Below, piece after piece: positions 53,246 through 63,014 of a stretch of 64,000 nt of DNA. Under the pieces are notes generated by a model. It did no database searches. It was not told where the DNA came from and saw only the letters and a list, made by a program, of their open reading frames with translations. Source of the stretch: MWBF01 sp964614645 (GTDB lineage: Bacteria; Chloroflexota; Anaerolineae; CG2-30-64-16); NCBI GenBank assembly GCA_964614645.1, contig CAZTMA010000003.1, forward strand, positions 1 to 64,000. The letters are read 5' to 3'. Both the position numbers and the translations under genes were made by a program. How positions within the stretch are numbered: the stretch's first letter is position 1; the number at the start of each line of letters is the position of its first letter.

Positions 53246-56200
53246 CTACGCTGCCGGCGCGCCCCAATTCACCAACAGCCATGCGTCCGTCACGCCGGCC
53301 TGCGTCAGCCGCACGTCCCAGGTCGATGGATTGGTCCCGTCGAACACCGGCATGGGCGCGTTCGTGATCGGCGTCCGACGGAGGTTGCCGGTCCACGCGC
53401 CCAGGGGGTCCGCTGCGCCCCCAGGCGCGGCCAGAGTGACCGGACCCCTCGCGGCGACGACCAACTCGGCCGCATGTACCCGGCGCGTCTGGCCCGGCCT
53501 GGGTTTGCTCCAGAACGGGAAGTGCTGCGGCGTCAGCGTGATGCTGAGCGGGGCGAGGCCGCCCGCAGACGTGGAGGCCTTGTACGCGGCCCATGCGGAC
53601 GGGAACTCGTGGCGTAGCGAGAAGAGCCGTACCGACCCTGCCGCGTGCGCGCTGTCGATGAGGGTGGTGAGCTCGGTGAGCGCCGCGTTGCGCAGGATAT
53701 CCCCACCCTCGCGCGCCGTGTAGCGCATGTGTAGGATCACGTCGCTGATCGTGTCATAGTCGAATTGGGTGGGGTCGCCCGCGCTGGGGTTGCCCGGCAA
53801 TTGGAGCTGCCACTCGCCGATCACGCCCGAATTCTCGAAGGGCAGGTAGCGCTCGTCGCGCAGGTTGGTCTCGAACAGGCCGCTGTCGTTCTGGGCTGAG
53901 CTGGTGACGATGGCTTGCAGGCTGCCGAAGTAGTCGTTGAAGCGCCCGTCCTCCCCGTCCACCTGCCGCGCGTACTCATCCCCGACCACTGCGGTTGTAC
54001 GGATGCTGCTCTTGAGCAGCCGCAGCGTGCAGTTGACGCTGGCGTACGGCCCGGTCACGCACGGGATGCTGAGGGCCACGGTCTTGATGCGCCGGAAGTA
54101 GTGGCCCGGGCCGTCCATATCGAACAGCGCCTCGGGGAGGCGCACGGTGCAGCGGCCCGTTGCGCGCAGCCGGAGCAGCGCGGCCGGATCTACCTGGAGC
54201 AGGCTGATATGCTTGGTCAGCTCGTACTCGCGGCGGTTCAGCTCCAGGTAGGCCATCTCCATGCGCTTGACGTCCAGGTAGAGCTTCTCGCCGGCCAGCA
54301 GCCCTTCCTTGCCTGCCAGGTAACCGAACTGGATGTAGCTGAGCGACGGGTCGCCCAGCTCGTGTTGCAGCGCGCGCTCGGCCTTCTTGGCGACGTCAAA
54401 GGCGAACTGGAAGCACTGGGCGTAGAGCCCCTTGACCTCACGCTTCATCCAGGCGTAGAACGCTTTGTTGGTGACTTTCTTCTCCTTAGTCTCCGATTTC
54501 TGGGTCCAGTCAGGGTTCTTCTCGCCGGTGAGGAAGTATTCGATGTCCTGAGCGTTGGCGATCTGCTTGCGGTGGTTATTGAGTTCCATCTCGGCGATCG
54601 CTTCACGGATCTGCGCGGCTCGCAATTGCTTGAGGACCTGGTTGATCTCGCCCGCAGCCAGGTTGCTCTGGAAGGCCCAGTCGCGCTCGCGACGGGCGAA
54701 TCCGTCGATGCGGGCTGCCCGCCGCGCCTCGAAATTGAGCCGCTCGGCTACGGCCTTAGCGGCATTTGCGGTAGCCTCGATGCCCCATCCGAAGTGCGAG
54801 CCGCCAGTCTCCGCCGTTCCACCGACACCCATTGGCTGGCCGTGGATTTTGAACTCGGGAACAACGTGGATTGCGGAGCCAATCGTGTTCAGGATATTGG
54901 CGATATCGGAAGCCAGTTGTGCCCCCTCGAGGAAAAGCGACTCCCTGACCTCGTGCGAGCTGAGTAGCTTTCCCCCACTGAGGAACTGCGCGGCCTGAGC
55001 GAAGGCATCGGTCGCGATGTCAATCTCGATGTCCCGCACGGACACGCGCCCTTCAGTTGCATCCAAACGCATTTTTTCAAGGCCGGACACATCCAGATCG
55101 ACGAGCGCCGGCACGGCGTTCTTGATTTCCTCGAACGTCTTGCCGAGTTGCAGCTCGTAGTACGCGTACCGCTGCATCGCAAGCTGCAAGGACTCGAGCA
55201 GCCCTTCTCTGGCCTTGATCGCCTCCTGCCACTGCGCGTAGCGCACATGCTCGACCATCTCCAGAATGGCCCGCTCGTGCCGGGCACGCAGGATCGCCAT
55301 CGCTTCCCCGTCTTCCTTTTCGATGGCCGACAGCAGGTTGTTGCCCAGCGACTTGACTTCCTGGACGATCTCGGCGGCCTTCTGAGCCAGCAGCTGGAAG
55401 CGCACCAGCGGCAGCGGCTGGTTCAGGCCGTTGACGATCGCGGCGACGTCAAGGCCGGCCGCGGCCGCGCGCGCCAGCAGCGCGGGGTCGATCGGCGGCT
55501 CGAACAGCGCTAGCTGCCGGAACGCGCCCTGGATGTTCAGGCTGTTGCGGATCTTGAACAAACGGTCGTCCACCGTGTCCCAGTAGCCCAGCAGCTTGTC
55601 GTTCACCGGTACGCTGAAATACAGCGCGCGACCCAGGCTGCGCACGGTGGCCAGCCCACTGCCGTCACTCGTATCTGCAGGCAGCGGCGTCAGGTCGAAC
55701 GGCGCGGCAGCCTCCATATTGCGCAGCACTGTCCCGAAGTGCCGCAGGTCTTCACGCAGGTTGGCGTACGTTTGCGGCCGCACGCTGCCTTTAGGCGGCA
55801 CGGGCAGGGGCCGCGGGCCCAGAATATTGCGTGCCAGGACGTAGAGCATCATGGCCTCGTCGATGGCCTCGCCGGTGTCCTGGCGGAACAGGGAATCGCC
55901 CCAGGCGATCAAGTTGTCCAGGTAAGCCATCACCGTCTTGAACATGTACGCCTGCTGGCGGATGCGGGCGACCGCATGAGGCCGGAACGGCGCGGCCTTC
56001 CACGCATTGACGCTGCGGATCGTCTCGTCGCGCAGGTCCGGGTCCGCTTCCGTCACCAGGTTGACCAGGATTTCCTCGATCTTGCGCACGTCTGCCGTGT
56101 GGAAGGGCTGCACCTTCCAGAAGCGGTCGGGCGACGGCTCCTCGCTGGTGTCGGTCGGGTCGAACAGGAAATGGAACCAGCGCTGCGCCTCGGCGTAGCG

Positions 56201-57076
56201 GCCGTTCTTGCTCAGGTGCATGGCGATCATCAACGGAGCGTGGTAGAACAGCTCCCAGTTGTACCCCCCGTACGCGCCGTCAAACGTGAAGTCAAGGTCA
56301 CAGGCGGGATGCGGCTGCTCGACTAGCGTGGTCGGCGCATAGCCTGCCAGCGCGGGCGCATACAGCTTCGGCAGCCGCCTGGCGCGCACGACGGTGACGT
56401 CGATGGCGGTCGGCAACGTGAGGGTCGCCCCGTCGGCCAAGGCCAGCGGGGTGTCAATCGGCAGGCCCACGACCGAACCGTCGGTCAGCCTGACCTGGGT
56501 GGCCGCGTTCAACTTGACCAGGGTGTTGCCCTGGACGAGGGCCAGGCTGCCCGTGGCCAAACGTAGCGTGGCGCCCCGGGCCGGGACCTCTGGCAGGCCG
56601 CCGAGCAGGCGCGCCCGCAGCCGCGGCACGGCGGGCGGTGCGCCGCCCACCGGTGGCAGCGTGTGCGCCTGAACCGCTGTCGGCCCGACGGCCGCCAACG
56701 TGACCGACATGCCTGCGGCCAGATCGAAGGGCGCGCCGCCGGCTGCGGTCACGGTCGTGGCCTGGATCAGGGCCAGCCGCGTGTCGCGCGGCAGGGTGAC
56801 AGGGTCCGCGCCCATCTCGAACAGGACACTGTCGGGCCGCGCGGCGCGGCCGTCGTAGTCGGTGTCGGCGGCCTGCAGCCCGGCCACGCCGCCGTTCAGC
56901 AGGCGCCGCGTGAGATTCCCCACGTACGGATGCTGGTGCAGGGTGAAGCGGTAACTGACTTCGCGTTCCTGCACGACGTAGGTCTTTTTCACTTCGGTTG
57001 GCGCAGTCGTAGCCCAGTTCTGCGCGATCTTGTTCACATCACTGCGGATCGAGTTGCTGTATCGCCCTGACGCCAT
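53246..57076 (-). CDS. Tc toxin subunit A-type protein, C-terminal part (helical/pore and TcB-binding regions)
   Basis: A 1276-residue protein with an ATG behind GGGAGGTG. N-terminal beta region, then the hallmark block DFTFDGAYGGYNWELFYHAPLMIAMHLSKNGRYAEAQRWFHFLFDPTDTS (about 262-310), long helices with coiled-coil character (about 530-860), then the TcB-binding-like C-terminus (YLAGKEGLLAGEKLYLDVKRMEMAYLELNRREYELTKHISL; LPEALFDMDGPGHYFRRIKTVALSIPCVTGPY). In Tc toxins this half forms the translocation channel and docks the TcB/TcC cocoon. It lies 16 bp after the preceding Tc-like gene. Confidence 0.85.
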   Translation of the reverse strand: MASGRYSNSIRSDVNKIAQNWATTAPTEVKKTYVVQEREVSYRFTLHQHPYVGNLTRRLLNGGVAGLQAADTDYDGRAARPDSVLFEMGADPVTLPRDTRLALIQATTVTAAGGAPFDLAAGMSVTLAAVGPTAVQAHTLPPVGGAPPAVPRLRARLLGGLPEVPARGATLRLATGSLALVQGNTLVKLNAATQVRLTDGSVVGLPIDTPLALADGATLTLPTAIDVTVVRARRLPKLYAPALAGYAPTTLVEQPHPACDLDFTFDGAYGGYNWELFYHAPLMIAMHLSKNGRYAEAQRWFHFLFDPTDTSEEPSPDRFWKVQPFHTADVRKIEEILVNLVTEADPDLRDETIRSVNAWKAAPFRPHAVARIRQQAYMFKTVMAYLDNLIAWGDSLFRQDTGEAIDEAMMLYVLARNILGPRPLPVPPKGSVRPQTYANLREDLRHFGTVLRNMEAAAPFDLTPLPADTSDGSGLATVRSLGRALYFSVPVNDKLLGYWDTVDDRLFKIRNSLNIQGAFRQLALFEPPIDPALLARAAAAGLDVAAIVNGLNQPLPLVRFQLLAQKAAEIVQEVKSLGNNLLSAIEKEDGEAMAILRARHERAILEMVEHVRYAQWQEAIKAREGLLESLQLAMQRYAYYELQLGKTFEEIKNAVPALVDLDVSGLEKMRLDATEGRVSVRDIEIDIATDAFAQAAQFLSGGKLLSSHEVRESLFLEGAQLASDIANILNTIGSAIHVVPEFKIHGQPMGVGGTAETGGSHFGWGIEATANAAKAVAERLNFEARRAARIDGFARRERDWAFQSNLAAGEINQVLKQLRAAQIREAIAEMELNNHRKQIANAQDIEYFLTGEKNPDWTQKSETKEKKVTNKAFYAWMKREVKGLYAQCFQFAFDVAKKAERALQHELGDPSLSYIQFGYLAGKEGLLAGEKLYLDVKRMEMAYLELNRREYELTKHISLLQVDPAALLRLRATGRCTVRLPEALFDMDGPGHYFRRIKTVALSIPCVTGPYASVNCTLRLLKSSIRTTAVVGDEYARQVDGEDGRFNDYFGSLQAIVTSSAQNDSGLFETNLRDERYLPFENSGVIGEWQLQLPGNPSAGDPTQFDYDTISDVILHMRYTAREGGDILRNAALTELTTLIDSAHAAGSVRLFSLRHEFPSAWAAYKASTSAGGLAPLSITLTPQHFPFWSKPRPGQTRRVHAAELVVAARGPVTLAAPGGAADPLGAWTGNLRRTPITNAPMPVFDGTNPSTWDVRLTQAGVTDAWLLVNWGAPAA

Positions 57077-57092
57077 CGCATCACCTCCCAGC

Positions 57093-60000
57093 CTAACGCC
57101 CCATGCCGGTCATCACGCCCTGGATTGCCTCCAGCGCCATGCTCTCGACATTCTGCTGCACGCCCGCGTTCACGCCGGCCGCGCCGATCACGTTGAGTCC
57201 CATGCCTGTTTCGGCCAGGCCCACATCGGACAGTGTCAGGCCGCCGCCGAGCACGACCAGATCAGTCTGCTCGATGGCGCCGGCGCTGCTCACATACAAC
57301 CGCGTTCCGGCCGTCGCGGGCTGCCGCACACCTGCCTGCGCACTCTCGGGCGCCACATGCTCGAACGTGATGGGCGCCGCCCCCAGGCCCGCAAGCGCTG
57401 CGTCGTCAAAACGCATGATCGTGGCTTCGTTCACCAGCCAGTCCTGCTTTCTTAAGACGTCGAGCGGATCCTCCGGCGGCCATGCTTTCGGGCCACGTCC
57501 AGGAATCTGAGCCTCGACGTACTTCTCGAGCCATTCGTGCCACTTCGGCTCCTCGTAGTTCGTTGGCGGCGCGACCGGTTCCAGGAACGTCTGCACGTCC
57601 AGCATCGTGCGCTCCACCACGTCGGGCTCGACAAAGAACGTGCGCGTATCGTCCTGGTAGAACAGCGGCTTGATGAGCGACTCGGTCTCGGCCAGGGTGC
57701 GCTCCAGCGCGGCTTTGACGTTCGTCCGCTGGTCCGAAGGCGCGCCGTTCCAGGCGCTGTCCGGCACGGTAGGCCCCAGGCCGTGGTTCAGGGGCAGCAG
57801 CGTGTAGGCGGAAGGGTTCGCGCCCAGGATGTTCACCGTCGGCCTTTCCGGCGGTTTGTTCGGTTCAGTCGTGGTGCGTTTCGTGTAGCTTACGGTGAGC
57901 GGCGCCGTGCCCCGATAGCGGGTGGCGCGACGTTCGCTGGCGCTGGGGTAATTGAAGGCTGGCGTCGCGATGCCATTCCGAGGCGCCGGGCTGCTGTTGC
58001 GACCGGCCAGGTAAAAGGCGCGGCTCGCCCTGACAAGACTGGCGCTCATAGCCATACCCGGCGGGACGGTCGTCGAGATTTCCAGGTTGAGATGCACGAA
58101 CACGCCAAGCTCATCACCCTGGGGCGAATAGGCTTTGCTCACATGGGTAAGGATGGCATTGACGTCAGTCTGCTTCACACCGGCAAACTTGATGACGCTG
58201 GCCGCGTCCAACCCGCTCGATTCGTGCGTCGTCCACGTGCCGTGCAGGTATTCGCTCCAGTGCAACTGGGCCTCGACGTATGTCGCCGGCGCGAGAGGCA
58301 CCGGAAACGAGTTCTTGTAGTCGATCGTGACGCTCTGCGTGGGTTGCTCCGCCTTCTCCATGAAAGTGACCCAGAACAGGTACAGCCGGTCGCGCCAAAT
58401 CACGGGCGCGAGGTGGTCGCCCTGGATTTCGGCCGTCACCGCCTCCCACGGGGTCCAGCCCCCGGCGCTGAACCGGCGATAGAAGTACTTGTGCGGTTCG
58501 GCATAGGTGCGGCCGAACACGTGCAACACGTTCTGGCCCGGGTCGGCCCTCTGTTCCACGTGCATCGCGACGATGTCGAGCCGCGCCAACTCGTCCAGCT
58601 TGCGCAGATAGTTCAGGAACGCGTCCTCGACCAGGTCGCGCGACACGTCGCCCTGGAGCAGCGCGCCCTCCAGCTCGGCGAACAGATGCGATTTGTCATC
58701 GCGGAACTCCGGCTCCAGCCAGTTCTCGGGGAACAGGAAGATCTTGCGGTTGGCCTCCCACACGCGGTAGCGCTTCATCCACTCCCAGTGCTCGGGGTTG
58801 AGGATGGCCGAGGGGTGCACCTTCGCCTCCAGGTTGAGCAGGCAGCGCTGTAAGAACAGCTGAACCGACGAGATCGCCAGCCGGATGCGCGAAGTCTGCA
58901 CCACCGGCTCCATGCCCGGGTCGATCAGGAAGTACTCGTACAGCTCTTCAAGCCGAGCAAAGCCGCGGGTGTGCATCACGTGGGCCACCAGCGCGTCGCG
59001 CTGGCGGCGGCGCAACCGATCGAAGATCGGTTGCGCCACGCCCTGCCACGCTTCCGGCGCAAAGCGGGCCTTGATCGTTTCGCGCACCTCGGCCGCGATG
59101 GCGGAGCGGGTTTGCGCAACGGACGCGGGGCTGACGATGCGCGTCCAACCCTGGATCGTCGCGGCCGTGGCACCGAACCGCTCCATCAGTTGCAACGCGG
59201 CCCACAGCCGTTCGACCGCCTTCTCGCTGACGAAGGACGGGCTGGCCGGCAAAGGCCAGAGCGTGCGGGCCGTGGCCTCGATCACGACCGGCTCGCGTCG
59301 CGTCAGCCGCGCCAGGATTGGGTAGGCCGCGGCCGGGCCGCCCGCGGCCTGCGCCTCGAACAGGTCGATCAGGTCATTCGTGCCCTCGGCCAAGTCGCGG
59401 CGGACCTGCACGTACGCGGCGAGGCGCAGAAACGCCCGGCACCGAGCGGCGGCCGCGATGCGCTCGGCCGGCGTATCGCCGCCCTCGCCCGTGGGCAGCT
59501 CGCTGAGGCTGACGTTGTCGAAGTCGCCCGGCGCGTCGGCCAGCAGGTAACGCGCCTCGCGCTCGCTCAGGCCAAGAACCTGCAGCACCCGCAGCGCCTT
59601 GGTGAGCAGGAGCAGCGCCTGCTCGGCCGCGGCCACGCCCTGCGCCGGGTAGAGCGCTAGTTGGCTCAAGGGCCCTTTGGGCAGCGTCTCTCCCTGCACC
59701 AGCAGCCGTGCATGGCCGCCGCCCAGGTTTCGCACCGCCAGCGTGAAGCTGTAGGCCGCGCCGGGCTGAAGCTCCAGGTACTTGCCCGCCTCCGTGCCGA
59801 ACACCTTGTTGTCGACGTCCGCCACCCCGTGCAGGAATAGCGGCGTCGCCCGGTGCTCGAAGCGCAGCTCGAACGCCGCGCCGGTCTTATCCAGCTCCAC
59901 ATAGAAGCGGTAGGGGCCGGCCGCCGGGACCTGTAGATAGCCCACGAAACGCGCGCTGCCGGCCGCGGGGAGCGCGGCGCCGGCCAGGTCCTGCGCATCC

Positions 60001-63000
60001 TTCAGGCCGGTGTCGGCCGTCCGCACGCGCGGTGCGGAGGCCTGCACCGCGCCGGTCAGATCGTTGCTCGCAAAGAACGCGACGTCTACGCCCTGGTTTG
60101 CGGGGGCGGTCAGCGCGGCCAGCAGCGGCTGGACCGGGGCCGGAGCGGGCAGGTGCAGCAGGCGCTCGTCGGTCAGCAGAGACTCGACCAGCGCGGGATC
60201 CGCGGCGCCGTACGCGGCCAGCGTCTGCACGACAAGCTGGCGGATCAAGCGCGCCTGCAGGTAGGGCAGGTAGGCCGCCGCGGTGCGCATGCGCCGATTC
60301 CGCAGCTCGGCCTGGTTGCTGCGCTCGCTTGCCGCGTTGGCGGCCTCTTTCGCCGCGACCTCGGCCGGGGTGTCGCCGGGCAGGATGGCCGTGGGTGCTG
60401 CGAGCGGCGCAAACAGCACGTCGAAGTCGGCCCGGTCCAGGAAGCCCGCGTCCTCGGCCCGGCGCAGCGGCTGCTTCCTGAGCTGGCTGTCGAAGAAGTC
60501 GAGCGCCTGCTGCGCGGCATTGTCGAGCAGGGCCGCCAGCGTGCCGCGCTGACCGGCCGGCAGCCCGCCGAACTGCGCCTGGAGCGCGGCCCGCTCCGCG
60601 GGCAACAGCACCCCGCGATAGGTGAGCTTCTGCTCCGTGCGGACAGCGTTGTACTGCGATACCGCGACAATGGCCGAAGCAGCCGCAAAGTCGGCCGGAG
60701 TGAGTGCGGCGGCGGCGTTCACATCCGACCGGGTCGCGACAAACAGCGCGGTTCCGTTGACCATGTCCATGAAGCGCCCGGCCGCGTCGGGCGTGAGCGA
60801 TAGTGCGAGTTTGGCGCGCAGCACCTCGTCGGTCAAGGCAGTTGGGTCGGCTGGCACGGCGTGCTCGGCGCGGATTGCGCGGATCCCTTCGGCCAGCCGG
60901 GTCAGCAGTGCACGCGCGGCAGCCGGGTCCTGGCGGTGCGGGCCGGTCGCGTCGAAGCGGTGCCGCAGCAAGTAGTCCAGCTCGGTGATCGAGACGCCGC
61001 TCGCTTTGACCTCGCCGACGATCTCGACGAAGCGCAAGGTCTCGCTAAAGGGGTAGTCGTCGGCCAGCACCGTGGGCGGGTTGCCCGCCAGCGGTTTGAA
61101 GGGGTTACGGCCCGCCAGCACCTTCAGCGTGATCACGTCGGCCACGGACAGCTTGAGCGCCTTTGCCAGCAGGCCGTAGCGATAGAGCACCGAGACGTTG
61201 GGCACGGTGAGCGGGGCCGTCTCAGGCTGCTGTCCGGCGTCTTTCAGGATGGCCTCGATCTCCAGCGCGGTCAGGCCCAGGGCGCCTTGCAGACCCGGCA
61301 GGTGGCCCTTGATGAGGCTGAACGCCTGGCCCTTCGCTTCCACCCCGTCGAGCAGACCCGACAGAAGCGCGGGCTGCGGCAGCCCGGCCGCGGCTGGCAG
61401 CCCGGCCAGCCGCGCCTTCTCGACTGCGATCAGGCGTCCGCGGTAGCCGAGCGTCTGCACCTTCGTCACGGGGTCATAGTCGATGCGCACCCGCGCTTCG
61501 CCGGCGAAGGGGGCCGGGTCGATCGCGACCGCAGGCTCGACGCCGTGCGCCTCCGCCACGTGCTCGACCATTTCCGCGATCCCTTCCAGGGTCGGCGTGT
61601 CGAGATACCGGCCCAGCGCGTTGTCGAAGAGCGAGATGCGCCGGGCCTGGCCGGTCGGCGTCAGGATGTCTACTTCGCCGCTCTTTGCCACGCTGCGGCC
61701 CAGGAACAACTGCGCATACAGCGGCTTCTTGCCGGTCGTCGGGATGTCTGACCAGAGCGTCAGCAGCTTCAAGCGGCCGCCCTTGCCCGGGCGCAGTTTG
61801 TTATCCAGCGCCTTCAGGTGGGCCAGGTAGAGGAGCGCGGCCCGCAACCGCGGCCCCAGGTTAGCGGCGGTGTACGCGGCCGGGCCCACAAACGTGGTCA
61901 GGCTGCGGTCCAGCTCCTCGATGGTCCAGCCCAGCTTGCGCCACAGCCGCACGAATAGGTTGATCCGCACGAAGTCGAGCGCAGCGGCCGGCCGGCCGTC
62001 GGCGTAGCGCAGCGTGGTCGCGTCGAAACTGCACCCGGCATCCGGGTCGGCCAGCACGAGGATGTCATCGAACACGTTGGCGGCCAGTTGGTTGTCCAGC
62101 CACGCGCGGGCGTCGAAAGGTGCAAACTCGACGGCGGCCGCGTCCAGCCGGTCCATCAGCGAGCCGATCTCATTGACGATGTCCCAGCCCTTGAGGTTGG
62201 TGTTGGGAACGTCGTTCGCCAGCGCGTCGTAACGCGCCTGGTCGGCCGGGGGCAGCGTCTCGCGCGCCCGGCCCCGCAGATCCTGGTTGGCCAGGTAAAA
62301 CGCGCGATGCGTCTCGTAGAAGAAAACGTCTTTGGCGGCCAGGTCCAGCTTGTAGAGCAAGGCCAGCGGCGCTAGGTGCGGGTTCACGAACCCGGTCTTG
62401 ACAATCTCGACCAGTTCCTTGTACGTGACCTCCATCCGTCGTGCGAGGGTCTTGGCCGAGCTCAGGAGGACCGACGCGGCCGGGATGAGCCGGTCACCGG
62501 AGGTCGGGGGCGTGGTCCAGACGCCGTTCAGTGTGATCAGCCGTTGGCCCGCGCCGCCCGAGTCCGGGCCGCCGACCGTCTTGATGGTATGGGTCTCGAC
62601 CTGTACGCCGGCCGCCACAGTGGCATACGTCACCGGGTTGCCTGCCTCGAACGTCGTGTTGTTGGGCAAGGTGAGCGTCGCGTCGGGCGCGGCGTTCGTC
62701 GGGTTGGCGATGGCCGGGCCGGTCGTCGCGTAGCCGTACAGGTCGCACCACTGGCCGCGGGCAAGCGGGTCCGGGTCGGTGAAGATGGCGACCTCGGACG
62801 GGCTGAGCCCAAGCGACTCGTAGAAGATGGCCGCGCGGTCATAGTGGTGGGTAGTCGAGAACAGGTCGGGGCCGGGCCGCAGCGCCTCGAGCACCTCGGC
62901 CAGCGGCGCCTCCGCATAATCGCAAAACTGACGCACGGTCTCAAGCCACAGGTCAAAGGGCAGCTTGAGCGGATAGCGCGGCGCGGTCAGCTTATCGTAG

Positions 63001-63014
63001 GCCGCGCGAATCAC
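57093..63014 (-). CDS. Tc toxin subunit A-type protein, middle part (ABC_toxin_N, PA14 and neuraminidase-like regions)
   Basis: A 1973-residue protein without signal peptide. The N-terminus continues the VRP1-type region (AAYDKLTAPRYPLKLPFDLWLETVRQF). A PA14-like region lies about 980-1120 (GSARFVGYLQVPAAGPYRFYVEL). The ABC_toxin_N region lies about 1270-1500 (RRRQRDALVAHVM; YEYFLIDPGMEPVVQTSRIRLAISSVQLFLQRCLLNLE), and the neuraminidase-like region follows (HVFGRTYAEPHKYFYRRFSAGGWTPWEAVTAEI; VIWRDRLYLFWVTF). The GTG start overlaps the upstream stop (GTGA). It is more than Tc A size once joined with its neighbours. Confidence 0.85.
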   Translation of the reverse strand: MIRAAYDKLTAPRYPLKLPFDLWLETVRQFCDYAEAPLAEVLEALRPGPDLFSTTHHYDRAAIFYESLGLSPSEVAIFTDPDPLARGQWCDLYGYATTGPAIANPTNAAPDATLTLPNNTTFEAGNPVTYATVAAGVQVETHTIKTVGGPDSGGAGQRLITLNGVWTTPPTSGDRLIPAASVLLSSAKTLARRMEVTYKELVEIVKTGFVNPHLAPLALLYKLDLAAKDVFFYETHRAFYLANQDLRGRARETLPPADQARYDALANDVPNTNLKGWDIVNEIGSLMDRLDAAAVEFAPFDARAWLDNQLAANVFDDILVLADPDAGCSFDATTLRYADGRPAAALDFVRINLFVRLWRKLGWTIEELDRSLTTFVGPAAYTAANLGPRLRAALLYLAHLKALDNKLRPGKGGRLKLLTLWSDIPTTGKKPLYAQLFLGRSVAKSGEVDILTPTGQARRISLFDNALGRYLDTPTLEGIAEMVEHVAEAHGVEPAVAIDPAPFAGEARVRIDYDPVTKVQTLGYRGRLIAVEKARLAGLPAAAGLPQPALLSGLLDGVEAKGQAFSLIKGHLPGLQGALGLTALEIEAILKDAGQQPETAPLTVPNVSVLYRYGLLAKALKLSVADVITLKVLAGRNPFKPLAGNPPTVLADDYPFSETLRFVEIVGEVKASGVSITELDYLLRHRFDATGPHRQDPAAARALLTRLAEGIRAIRAEHAVPADPTALTDEVLRAKLALSLTPDAAGRFMDMVNGTALFVATRSDVNAAAALTPADFAAASAIVAVSQYNAVRTEQKLTYRGVLLPAERAALQAQFGGLPAGQRGTLAALLDNAAQQALDFFDSQLRKQPLRRAEDAGFLDRADFDVLFAPLAAPTAILPGDTPAEVAAKEAANAASERSNQAELRNRRMRTAAAYLPYLQARLIRQLVVQTLAAYGAADPALVESLLTDERLLHLPAPAPVQPLLAALTAPANQGVDVAFFASNDLTGAVQASAPRVRTADTGLKDAQDLAGAALPAAGSARFVGYLQVPAAGPYRFYVELDKTGAAFELRFEHRATPLFLHGVADVDNKVFGTEAGKYLELQPGAAYSFTLAVRNLGGGHARLLVQGETLPKGPLSQLALYPAQGVAAAEQALLLLTKALRVLQVLGLSEREARYLLADAPGDFDNVSLSELPTGEGGDTPAERIAAAARCRAFLRLAAYVQVRRDLAEGTNDLIDLFEAQAAGGPAAAYPILARLTRREPVVIEATARTLWPLPASPSFVSEKAVERLWAALQLMERFGATAATIQGWTRIVSPASVAQTRSAIAAEVRETIKARFAPEAWQGVAQPIFDRLRRRQRDALVAHVMHTRGFARLEELYEYFLIDPGMEPVVQTSRIRLAISSVQLFLQRCLLNLEAKVHPSAILNPEHWEWMKRYRVWEANRKIFLFPENWLEPEFRDDKSHLFAELEGALLQGDVSRDLVEDAFLNYLRKLDELARLDIVAMHVEQRADPGQNVLHVFGRTYAEPHKYFYRRFSAGGWTPWEAVTAEIQGDHLAPVIWRDRLYLFWVTFMEKAEQPTQSVTIDYKNSFPVPLAPATYVEAQLHWSEYLHGTWTTHESSGLDAASVIKFAGVKQTDVNAILTHVSKAYSPQGDELGVFVHLNLEISTTVPPGMAMSASLVRASRAFYLAGRNSSPAPRNGIATPAFNYPSASERRATRYRGTAPLTVSYTKRTTTEPNKPPERPTVNILGANPSAYTLLPLNHGLGPTVPDSAWNGAPSDQRTNVKAALERTLAETESLIKPLFYQDDTRTFFVEPDVVERTMLDVQTFLEPVAPPTNYEEPKWHEWLEKYVEAQIPGRGPKAWPPEDPLDVLRKQDWLVNEATIMRFDDAALAGLGAAPITFEHVAPESAQAGVRQPATAGTRLYVSSAGAIEQTDLVVLGGGLTLSDVGLAETGMGLNVIGAAGVNAGVQQNVESMALEAIQGVMTGMGR